Shown piece after piece: positions 52,958 to 60,300 of a DNA stretch of 64,000 bases. Each line of letters opens with the position of its first letter. The first letter of the stretch is position 1. The notes under the pieces were generated by a model. It was not told the DNA's origin and made no database searches. It saw only the letters and a program-made list of their open reading frames with translations. A program made the position numbers and the translations under genes. This stretch comes from Arthrobacter pascens. Lineage in GTDB: Bacteria > Actinomycetota > Actinomycetes > Actinomycetales > Micrococcaceae. The DNA is taken from NCBI RefSeq assembly GCF_017052465.1, contig NZ_JAFHKT010000111.1, forward strand, positions 1 to 64,000, read 5' to 3'.

Positions 52958-54930
52958 CCCGATTCTGGACGCGGCTTATCGTCGTCCTGACAATCGTCCT
53001 CGGCATCAACTACGTCGCCTGGCGCTGGGCGGAATCACTGAACTGGGACGCCTGGTGGATAGCGGTGCCGTTGGTGGCGGCGGAGACGTACAGCCTGATC
53101 GACGTCGTACTGTTCGGCATGACCGTGTGGCGCCTGAAGCTCCGTGAGGGTGCTCCCCCGGCACCTCCCGGCGCCACCGTGGACGTCTTCATCACCACCT
53201 ACAACGAGCCGCTGGACCTGGTGATGACCACCGCCCTCGCCGCGAAGCACATCCGGCATCCGCACAGCACCTGGATTCTCGACGACGGCGCCCGCCCCGA
53301 GCTGCGCCGCCTCGCCGCGCAGCACGGGCTGGGGTACGTCACGCGCAGCGAGGACTGGAAGGACATGCCCCGGCACGCCAAGGCCGGGAACCTCAACAAC
53401 GCCCTGATGGTCACCGAGGGCGAGTTCCTGCTGATTCTCGACGCCGACCAGATCCCCGAGCCGGAAATCCTCGAGCGGACGCTGGGGTACTTCAACAGCC
53501 GGGACGTGGCGCTGGTGCAGACACCCCAGTACTTCAGCAACGTCCCCACCGACGATCCCCTGGGCAGCCAGGCGCCGCTCTTCTACGGACCCATCCAGCA
53601 GGGCAAGGACGGCTGGAACGCGGCGTTCTTCTGCGGCTCCAACGCCGTCCTCCGCCGCGAGGCCCTCATGCAGCTTGGCCTCGTGGGCTACGTCAAGGAG
53701 ACGGAAAAGAGCATCCGGCGTGCCCTCGCGGCGTCCCAGTCGGCCATCCGCAAGGCGCGCAAGTCGGCCGATTCCGCGTCACCGCTGGTGGCGCAGATGC
53801 TCGACGAGGTGGAGGCCGCCACCCGGGAGGCGCGGCAGCAGCTGGACGGCGGCGAGTCGCTCAGCGAGATCACGTACCGGGTCCGCCGGAGGGTGGACCA
53901 GGCCGTCCAGGCACTCGTCCAGGCGGATGTGTCCGCGCTGCAGGCCGACCTCGAGGAAATCGCCGCCATGGAACTGGCGCATGTGGGCGAGTCGGGCGTT
54001 CCCGTGGTGGCCGACGATGCCGTGAAACGCATGTCCGCCCGGGACTGGTCTCCGCTCGGTGCCATCGAATCCGTGCAGGCCGTGCTGGATGCGCTGTCGG
54101 TGGAGCGCACCGGCGAGGCCCAGCCCGTCATGCCGTTGGCCACCATCTCCGTGACAGAGGACATGGCCACTGCCATGCGCATGCACGGGATGGGGTGGCG
54201 CAGCGTCTACCACCACGAAGTCCTCGCCTACGGCCTCGCTCCGGAGGACCTGGCCACCATGCTGACGCAGCGCCTGCGCTGGGCGCAGGGCACCATACAG
54301 GTGATGCTCCGCGAAAACCCGCTGGTGCAGCGCGGCCTCAAATGGGGCCAGCGGCTCATGTACTTCGCCACCATGTGGACGTATCTGAGCGGATTCGCCG
54401 CGGTAATCTACTTCGCCGCCCCCATTGTCTACCTGCTGCTCGGGGTTCTGCCGGTCACCAGCCTCAGCACCGACTTTTTCATCCGCTTCATTCCGTTCAT
54501 GGTGGTCAACCAGCTGCTGTTCGCCGTCGCGGGCCGCGGCATTCCAACCTGGCGCGGGCAGCAGTACAGCCTCGCGCTGTTTCCCACGTGGATCAAGGCG
54601 TGTACGACGGCGGCCCGGAACGTCTGGTTCGGACGCCCCCTGGGGTTCGCCGTCACCCCGAAGGACCGCCAGACCGGCGGCCCCAGCTGGAGCCTGATCC
54701 GGCCGCAGATCGTGGTCTCCGTGCTGCTGGTGGTTTCTGCGGTGGTGGGCCTGGCGCGCCTTGCCGCCGGCCTGTCGGAACCCATCGGTACGCTGGTCAA
54801 CGTGGCCTGGGTGGTCTATGACATCACCGTGATGAGCATCCTGGTCAGGGCTGTCCTGTACAAGGGATTTGAACCGGACACCGTTCCGGCCGAGGGTTTG
54901 ATCGACGAGAGGAAGACCAGTGGAACTTAG
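52954..54930 (+). CDS. Cellulose-synthase-like membrane glycosyltransferase (GT2) with extra internal domain
   Basis: A processive transferase of 658 residues that polymerises sugars and moves the chain across the membrane. Two membrane segments precede the catalytic domain: VFITTYNEP (about 78), DDG (110-112), DAD (163-165), FFCGSNAVLRREAL (about 225), TED (401-403) and QRLRW (439-443). At least four membrane segments follow. In BcsA-type enzymes FFCGS and TED are about 25 residues apart; here about 155 extra residues (242-396), Ala/Glu/Arg-rich and helical, perhaps coiled coil, lie between them. No PilZ domain is seen. The surrounding regulator genes suggest control by partner switching. 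Confidence 0.9.
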   Translation: MTRFWTRLIVVLTIVLGINYVAWRWAESLNWDAWWIAVPLVAAETYSLIDVVLFGMTVWRLKLREGAPPAPPGATVDVFITTYNEPLDLVMTTALAAKHIRHPHSTWILDDGARPELRRLAAQHGLGYVTRSEDWKDMPRHAKAGNLNNALMVTEGEFLLILDADQIPEPEILERTLGYFNSRDVALVQTPQYFSNVPTDDPLGSQAPLFYGPIQQGKDGWNAAFFCGSNAVLRREALMQLGLVGYVKETEKSIRRALAASQSAIRKARKSADSASPLVAQMLDEVEAATREARQQLDGGESLSEITYRVRRRVDQAVQALVQADVSALQADLEEIAAMELAHVGESGVPVVADDAVKRMSARDWSPLGAIESVQAVLDALSVERTGEAQPVMPLATISVTEDMATAMRMHGMGWRSVYHHEVLAYGLAPEDLATMLTQRLRWAQGTIQVMLRENPLVQRGLKWGQRLMYFATMWTYLSGFAAVIYFAAPIVYLLLGVLPVTSLSTDFFIRFIPFMVVNQLLFAVAGRGIPTWRGQQYSLALFPTWIKACTTAARNVWFGRPLGFAVTPKDRQTGGPSWSLIRPQIVVSVLLVVSAVVGLARLAAGLSEPIGTLVNVAWVVYDITVMSILVRAVLYKGFEPDTVPAEGLIDERKTSGT

Positions 54931-55252
54931 CTATGAGGTCAAGGACTCATACGCCGAAATCAGGGCGGCGGGACGCCTCAACATGGTCTCCGCCCCGAAG
55001 CTGCGGGAGTTCGTGGCCGGCGTGGTGGCCTCCGGCTCCAGCCGCATCGTGGTCAACCTTGGGGAGACCCCGTTCATGGATTCCTCCGGCCTTGGCGCGC
55101 TCATCGGCTGCCTGAAGGTGGCCCGGCAGGCGGGCGGAGACCTGCGCATAGCCGTGGTCCAGCCCCAGGTCCAGATGGTGCTGGAGCTGACCAGCATGGA
55201 CCGCGTCCTCACTGCATATGCCTCCGCTGACGAGGCGTTCGGCGATGACTAG
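54920..55252 (+). CDS. STAS-domain protein (anti-sigma-factor antagonist type)
   Basis: A 110-residue single-domain protein of the SpoIIAA/RsbV family. The phosphorylation site lies in FMDSSGLGALIG (Ser55 or Ser56, by comparison with SpoIIAA). It begins at GTG 54920 inside the end of the transferase gene. In RsbV-type systems the unphosphorylated form binds the kinase and is restored by the PP2C phosphatase; both partners are encoded here. No sigma factor gene is nearby, so its output may be the transferase itself. Confidence 0.92.
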   Translation: MELSYEVKDSYAEIRAAGRLNMVSAPKLREFVAGVVASGSSRIVVNLGETPFMDSSGLGALIGCLKVARQAGGDLRIAVVQPQVQMVLELTSMDRVLTAYASADEAFGDD

Positions 55253-55715
55253 CGTCCTCGCCCGCCGGACCTTTCGCGACCGCGCTGTGCCCGAGGCGGT
55301 CGAGGCCGTCCACGCGGAGCTGGACGGCCTGTGGGATGACGCGCCGTTCGTCCCGGACATGGACCGCATGACGTTTGCCACGGCCGTGATCGAGGCGGCC
55401 ACCAACGTGGTCCAGCATGCCGTGCCGGAATCCGCAGCCCCCGTTGAACTGGGCGTGGACATCAGCGTCCGGCAGTCGAGCCTGACCGCCACCATCAGTG
55501 CCTTCGGCGCCGCCCACCCCGAGCTCCACGGGACGGAAGTGGGGATGCCCGCGGAAGACGCCGAGTCCGGCCGCGGCCTGGCGCTCATCCGTGCCCTCGT
55601 CACGACCGTGACGTTCACGCGCCAGGACGGAACGAACATCTGGGTGCTGTCCAGGGACGCCACGCCGAAGCTTCCCGGCGGGCCCGGGGACAAGCTCGGA
55701 GGCCTGGGACTCTAA
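55245..55715 (+). CDS. RsbW/SpoIIAB-like serine kinase (GHKL ATPase)
   Basis: A 156-residue ATP-binding protein with the N box ATAVIEAATNVVQHA (catalytic Glu and Asn) and the G box SGRGLALIRAL. It should phosphorylate the STAS protein encoded just upstream. ATG 55245 overlaps the STAS gene by 8 bases, tying the two in translation. In typical systems the kinase also binds a sigma factor; none is present in this window. Confidence 0.9.
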   Translation: MTSVLARRTFRDRAVPEAVEAVHAELDGLWDDAPFVPDMDRMTFATAVIEAATNVVQHAVPESAAPVELGVDISVRQSSLTATISAFGAAHPELHGTEVGMPAEDAESGRGLALIRALVTTVTFTRQDGTNIWVLSRDATPKLPGGPGDKLGGLGL

Positions 55716-56638
55716 CCCGGCAGTTCCGATCCGAAGACCGGTCCCGCCACTGGCCTCTTGGCCCTGAGCTCCTCCTCCGTCTGGTGCCGGATCCGCTTCA
55801 GCACCCAGGGGACCAGGTAGTTGCGCGCCCAGACCAGGTCCTCGGCGCGGGCATGGCGCCAACTGCTCTCCGGCAAGTCTTTGGGCAGGTTGGGCTGGAG
55901 TGTGTGCGGGACGTTGAGGGTGTCCAACACCATCTTGGCGATGGTGTGGTACCCCAGCGGCGAAAAATGCAGCCGGTCCGGATCCCACATGCGCGGATCG
56001 GCGAGCTCCTGCAGCGCCCACAGGTCCGCGATCACGGCGTCGTGCCGGTGGGCAACTGTGCGGATGTTCTCGTTGAAGATGGCGATCTTCGCCCTGTTGT
56101 GCCCAATCACCGGGGTCCCTCCCCAGTCAGGCCCGGCGAACAGCACGATCGTCGCTCCCGTGGCACTCAGCCGTTCCACGCCGGCATCCAACTTGGCGGC
56201 AAGCTTGTCCGGATCGGTGCCCCGGAAGACAAGATCGTTCCCGCCCCCTGAGAGTGTGATCAGGTCCGGGTTCAGGGCCAGCGCCGGCGCTGCCTGCTGG
56301 TCCAGGATCTGCTCCAGCAACAGGCCCCGCACGGCCAGGTTCGCGTAGGCGAAATCCTCATGCCCCACGCTCAGCTCCTCCGCCACACGGTCCGCCCAGC
56401 CCCGCAGGCCGCCCGGGCTGCGCGGCTCGGGATCTCCCACGCCTTCGGTGAACGAATCCCCCAGGGCCACATATCTGCTCCACGGGTGCGGGGCGGCCGC
56501 CCGCTCGACGGGACGGCTGGCGGCAACGCCGGCGCTACTCCCGCCGTCGGTGTCTGTTAACGGAAGACGTACGACGCCGGCCCGGTCACCTTGGGAGGTG
56601 ACCGAACCGGCGTCGTACTTCTTGAATGGACGATGCAT
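55712..56638 (-). CDS. SGNH/GDSL hydrolase, copy 2
   Basis: A 308-residue paralog of the SGNH hydrolase encoded at 50691: YVALGDSFTEGVGDPE, LSGGGNDLVF and DPDRLHFSPLGYHTIA hold the catalytic residues. It is convergent with the kinase gene, overlapping by 4 bases. ATG 56638 is the only good start, but the first 30 codons run over a 50-base hairpin (56569-56618), so translation may be controlled there or may begin further inside at a weak start. No signal peptide. Confidence 0.88.
   Translation of the reverse strand: MHRPFKKYDAGSVTSQGDRAGVVRLPLTDTDGGSSAGVAASRPVERAAAPHPWSRYVALGDSFTEGVGDPEPRSPGGLRGWADRVAEELSVGHEDFAYANLAVRGLLLEQILDQQAAPALALNPDLITLSGGGNDLVFRGTDPDKLAAKLDAGVERLSATGATIVLFAGPDWGGTPVIGHNRAKIAIFNENIRTVAHRHDAVIADLWALQELADPRMWDPDRLHFSPLGYHTIAKMVLDTLNVPHTLQPNLPKDLPESSWRHARAEDLVWARNYLVPWVLKRIRHQTEEELRAKRPVAGPVFGSELPG
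56569..56618. repeat. Large two-part hairpin over the 5' end of the second SGNH gene
   Basis: GTACGACGCCGG at 56569 pairs with CCGGCGTCGTAC at 56607, and inside them GGTCACCT at 56584 pairs with AGGTGACC at 56596. Both stems are perfect, with 3-base bulges on each side and a 4-base loop. There is no T tract. Confidence 0.8.
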
Positions 56639-56775
56639 TGGACTGTCAGGTTTCTGCCTGGTGGGCGTCCGCGTGTTTCAAAGAGCGATTGCCCCATAAT
56701 GGACCCGGCCGGTCAGGAAAACCTTGGGATAACCTTGCAGCCACCCCCAGCAACGATCCCCCACAGTGGTGGGTC

Positions 56776-57519
56776 CTAGCCCTTTGCGACGCTCCGGGTC
56801 CGCATCAGGGCGGTCACGCCGGCGGCCAGCCCCAGGAGTCCTGCACCAAGCCCGGCCCATCCCAGGGCGGCAGGCGTGGAGTCTTCCGCGGGCGAGGTGG
56901 CGGACGCCGGAGTGGTGTCTGCGGCAGGCGCTGCCTCGGCGGCGTGCGCACCGGCGCCGTGCTCGCCGGCCGGTGCCGTGGTGACGAACGACGGCGCCGG
57001 GTGATCCGGCTCTGCCTGCCCGGCGACTTCGGCCTGGTTCCAGTTCACGACAGTGCCGTCCGTGTAGGCCTGGGCGGCGGGCAGCACCACCGTGGTGCCC
57101 GCCTTAGGAAGCCGGCCCACGGAAATGGAGAACGTCTGGTACTCGTGCTGTGAAATCTGGTGGGCGGCGTCGGCCGTCCAGGTCACGGTGGCGGCAGCCT
57201 TGGTGATGGTTGCACCGTTGGCCGTTACGGGCTTGGGAAGGTCGGCTTCCTTGATCTCGGCCTTCCAGCCGTCCATGGGCTTGACCGAAACGGACGTGAA
57301 GGGGGTGTCCCTCGGCAGCGTGACGGTGAGCTTGGACGTCTTGGCCGTCTCGGACTCATTGGGAACCCGGAAGGTCAGCTGGGAGTAGCCGCCCTCGGAG
57401 GTTGAGGCGGGGTCCACGTTCACGTGGGCGGACGCGGCTCCGGCACCGAGGATGGCCAGGCCGGCTGTTGCGGCGAGAACCGCGCTTGTCTTGAGGGCGT
57501 GGAGGGCTGGGGTGTTCAT
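56776..57519 (-). CDS. YcnI-like (DUF1775) copper-associated membrane-anchored protein
   Basis: A 247-residue exported protein. The signal peptide ends ASA and the mature chain begins HVNVDPAS, the N-terminal His that binds copper in YcnI. The domain continues QLTFRVPNESETAKT, VTWTADAAHQISQHEYQTFSISVGRLP and ends near residue 165. A linker rich in Ala, Thr and His leads to a C-terminal membrane helix (LGWAGLGAGLLGLAAGVTAL) and RTR. ATG 57519 suits the signal peptide. It is followed, in the direction of transcription, by the SGNH gene and preceded by a membrane protein gene in the same orientation, which resembles ycnI copper loci. Confidence 0.88.
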   Translation of the reverse strand: MNTPALHALKTSAVLAATAGLAILGAGAASAHVNVDPASTSEGGYSQLTFRVPNESETAKTSKLTVTLPRDTPFTSVSVKPMDGWKAEIKEADLPKPVTANGATITKAAATVTWTADAAHQISQHEYQTFSISVGRLPKAGTTVVLPAAQAYTDGTVVNWNQAEVAGQAEPDHPAPSFVTTAPAGEHGAGAHAAEAAPAADTTPASATSPAEDSTPAALGWAGLGAGLLGLAAGVTALMRTRSVAKG

Positions 57520-57655
57520 GGTGGTATTGCCTTTCGCTGGCGCCGGCCGATGTGCGGGGACGGCGCATGGGTGTGGGGAAAGCTGCTTCCCACGCACCCA
57601 CCTGCAACCTCCTAAGGGGTCAGACAACCTCGGGAGGAGTCAGCAACCTCCGGGG

Positions 57656-58300
57656 TCAGCAGGGAAAGGCACGCGGGAGGGCCGCGGCAGGCGGTCCCCG
57701 GAGGCTGTGCAGGCGCAGGTTGCGCCACGGCGCAGGGATGAAGACGGGGTTGCGGGCAAAGGTCGTGGGGCCCGCAACGGGGATGGCGACCGGGCGCAGA
57801 ATGTGGACCAGGGGACGGATCCAGGCCAGGAGCTGCCACAATGAGGCCTCGCCGCGGCGCAGGAACCAGGCCGTGGCTAGCACCGCCAGCACGTGGCCGG
57901 CCAGCATGGCCATCGGATCAGCGCCGGCCGCCGCGTGGGCGTCCATCCCTGCTGAAGCGCCTGCCGAAGCGGACGGGAGGCAGTGAAGGGTGGACGTGCC
58001 CGCATGAAGGTGGCTTCCGCCGGTCACCGGGGTCTGGCACACGGCGCTGACGGACAGCGTGCTGAACGCCTCGTGCAGCACCAGCTGGCCGGCGCCAAGC
58101 AGGCCAAGCAGGGTGGTGAAGGACAGTTCGCGCCGCGTCAGCCAGGTGACGGGGACCAGCACCAGCGCGGCCAGGGCCACGGTGATCATCGGCGCGGGAA
58201 GATTGCCGCCGCCGAACAGGTGGCCTCCGGCTGCCAACCCGACGATCACGCCGGTGACGATCAGGGAGCGTAACAGGCGCAGAGGCGCATGGGGTTGCAT
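57656..58300 (-). CDS. Multi-span membrane protein, His/Met-rich loop, unknown function
   Basis: A 214-residue protein with about four membrane segments (SLIVTGVIVGLAAGGHLF, ITVALAALVLVPVTWL, TLLGLLGAGQLVLHEAF, MLAGHVLAVLATAWFL). A loop holds several His and Met residues (SHLHAGTSTLHC, GMDAHAAAGADPMAM), which could bind copper. AGGAGGAG precedes ATG 58300. It lies 136 bases upstream of the ycnI-like gene on the same strand, so a role in copper handling is a reasonable guess from context only. Confidence 0.78.
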   Translation of the reverse strand: MQPHAPLRLLRSLIVTGVIVGLAAGGHLFGGGNLPAPMITVALAALVLVPVTWLTRRELSFTTLLGLLGAGQLVLHEAFSTLSVSAVCQTPVTGGSHLHAGTSTLHCLPSASAGASAGMDAHAAAGADPMAMLAGHVLAVLATAWFLRRGEASLWQLLAWIRPLVHILRPVAIPVAGPTTFARNPVFIPAPWRNLRLHSLRGPPAAALPRAFPC

Positions 58301-58498
58301 CTGCTCCTCCTGTCTCCGGCTACGTGGCGTTCCAGCTAGGCCCAAAGCTAAGAAGCGGAGGATGGAAAAACCCTGCGCGGCGGCGCCCCCAAATCGGGGC
58401 CCAGACCTTGGGGCACGCCGGAACATAGCCGCTGAACGGCTGCTTCAGACGCCCGTCCAGCATACCGGTTGTGGGAGTTTCCCGCCGTCCCGGCCGCC

Positions 58499-59161
58499 TC
58501 AGCTGCCCGTCTCGTAATGAGGCTCGGCGACGGGCTTGGACTCGGCGGAACGGATCTCCCGCAAATAGACCGAAGCCCCGACGATGACTGCCACGGCGAG
58601 GAACTCGCTCTGCCAGTTCTGGAACGACTCAAACCAGAACTGCGACGTCCCGAGGTACTCGAGGACAGTCACGGCTGGCTGGCCGTGGGACCGCTGCTCT
58701 TCGCTGTAGGCCTCCGCACCGCCCACAGCGTGCAGCGCGATCGATCCCAGGAAAAGGAGCAGGAATAGCCCTGAAAGCGAGTGTTCGTAAACCTTCAGGA
58801 CCCAGCCTCCCCGGCGGACCGGCCAGGGAGTGTGAGGGCCCTTCTTCGCTGTCCTCGGGTCCTCGTCCTGGGGCGCCGCCTTGCCGACGGGCTTGGACTC
58901 CGACGAGCCCTTCTGGAACAGATATGCCGTGAGGACTACGTACATTCCCATCTGCAGGAACTCCGATTCCCAGTTCTCGAATGTGGCCTCGAGGAAAGCA
59001 CCCGTGCCCAGGTACTCCCCCACGGTCACCGCAGCCTGGCCGTGGGCTACCTGGTCCTCGCTGTAGGCAGCGGCCCCGGTGAAGATCATGGCCCCGAAAA
59101 ACACGAGGAACAGCGCGATGTTCGCCAGCAGCAATCCATGGTTCCTGGCCCATTCCCGCAT
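58499..59161 (-). CDS. DUF6766-type membrane protein with internal duplication
   Basis: A 220-residue protein made of two similar halves. The first has AYSEDQVAHGQAAVTVGEYL and FENWESEFLQMGMYV; the second has AYSEEQRSHGQPAVTVLEYL and FQNWQSEFLAVAVIV. Each half holds a membrane helix before and after its motif, giving four helices in all. I believe this is the family named DUF6766, known only from sequence. The pattern E-x-W-x-S-E-F with a conserved His (AHGQ, SHGQ) is suggestive of a bound ligand, but function is unknown. ATG 59161 has GGAGGAC upstream. Confidence 0.8.
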   Translation of the reverse strand: MREWARNHGLLLANIALFLVFFGAMIFTGAAAYSEDQVAHGQAAVTVGEYLGTGAFLEATFENWESEFLQMGMYVVLTAYLFQKGSSESKPVGKAAPQDEDPRTAKKGPHTPWPVRRGGWVLKVYEHSLSGLFLLLFLGSIALHAVGGAEAYSEEQRSHGQPAVTVLEYLGTSQFWFESFQNWQSEFLAVAVIVGASVYLREIRSAESKPVAEPHYETGS

Positions 59162-59296
59162 GTGTCCTCCTCATTCAGGTGCAGCGGCTCGTTCTGGTGC
59201 AGCGGCGCACAGGCGCGCGCTTTGTCCATCCCCGGTTCCATCTAATCAGCCCGGGGTCTTCGCCACCGGGAAGGCGAGTCAAGTCGGCTTCCATCC

Positions 59297-59337
59297 GGGG
59301 TTTACACCCGGGGTTTACTCAGGGGTTTACTCAGGGG
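59297..59337. repeat. Short tandem repeats (GGGGTTTAC units)
   Basis: Three copies of GGGGTTTAC start at 59297, 59310 and 59322, spaced 12-13 bases, with a fourth GGGG at 59334. They lie about 90 bases upstream of the ATG at 59426. Confidence 0.7.
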
Positions 59338-59425
59338 AGCCCGCGGGGGCACGATGGCAGAAGGCGCCAGGGGCTTGCGCCCACATTCAACATGGTCAGC
59401 ATGCAGGGACGGGCCAGGAGGGATC

Positions 59426-59983
59426 ATGGCCGGGAAATTCCAGGGCTCAGGAGCGGCCGGCATGAACACCATCGGGGCTTTGACCGCCGGGGCGGTGGCC
59501 GGCGCCGCGGGCACCACCGCGCTGAACGCCGTCACGTACCTGGACATGGTCTGGCGGGGCCGGCCTGCCAGCAGCACACCGGAAGCCACCGTCCGGAAGC
59601 TGGCCGACGTGACGGGCATTTCGATTCCGGGCGCCGAGGAGGAACGCACGAACCGCATAGCCGGCGTCGGTCCTTTGCTGGGCATCCTGGCGGGTGTCAG
59701 CGTCGGCGCGGCTCTCGGTGGGCTCCGTGCCGCCGGCTACCGGCCCGGCCTGGTTGGCACCTCACTTACCGCTGTGGCAGGTGCCCTGGTGGTGGGCAAC
59801 GGCCCCATGACGGCCCTCGGCGTGACAGACCCCCGCACGTGGTCCCGGACGGACTGGCTCAGCGACGTCGTCCCGCACCTGGCCTACGGCATCGCGGCCG
59901 GTGCAGCCCTGGAAGCACTCGATCCAGCCCCGCGCTCAAATGCACACGCCCAGGGTTGGAACACTTCTATTACGACTCACTGA
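59426..59983 (+). CDS. Hypothetical Ala/Gly-rich membrane protein
   Basis: A 185-residue protein with helix-forming small-residue stretches (IGALTAGAVAGAAGTTALNAVTYL, GVGPLLGILAGVSVGAAL, VAGALVVGNGPMTAL, HLAYGIAAGAALEAL). It resembles small membrane proteins of unknown role seen in Arthrobacter. ATG 59426 has a strong GGAGGG upstream at 5-base spacing, so I do not use the longer frame from 59354. It ends 7 bases inside the convergent GNAT fragment. Confidence 0.75.
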   Translation: MAGKFQGSGAAGMNTIGALTAGAVAGAAGTTALNAVTYLDMVWRGRPASSTPEATVRKLADVTGISIPGAEEERTNRIAGVGPLLGILAGVSVGAALGGLRAAGYRPGLVGTSLTAVAGALVVGNGPMTALGVTDPRTWSRTDWLSDVVPHLAYGIAAGAALEALDPAPRSNAHAQGWNTSITTH

Positions 59984-60300
59984 CTTACCCAGACGGTGAC
60001 GACAGTTCCATCGTCGTCTGTATCCTGGCCCGCCCGGGTGTAGCCGGCACGTTTGGCCACGTTCTCGCTGGCGTGGTTTCCTTCCATGGTGTGCAGGCGG
60101 ACTACAGGGTGGCCGGATTCCACCGCCCACTGTGTCAAGGCTCTGACAGCCTCCGTGGCCAGTCCCGCACCGCGTCCAACCGGCAGAAGTGCGTAGAACA
60201 CTTCGGGTCCGCGCTCTGGAAACGCAATGCCTGCGGTGCCCAGCGGCTTCTCATCAACCTCCACCACGTACCGTGCTGCGGATCCAACAGCTGCCTTAGG
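59977..60300 (-). pseudogene. GNAT N-acetyltransferase, C-terminal fragment
   Basis: About 105 codons of a GNAT domain remain: VVEVDEKPLGTAGIAF, EVFYALLPVGRGAGLATEAVRALTQWA (the acetyl-CoA loop Q/R-x-x-G-x-G/A) and VVRLHTMEGNHASENVAKRAGY. The N-terminal strands of the fold are missing because the end of the GH32 gene takes their place. The fragment seems to have been cut by a rearrangement. A short protein from a GTG near 60267 cannot be excluded. Confidence 0.75.
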
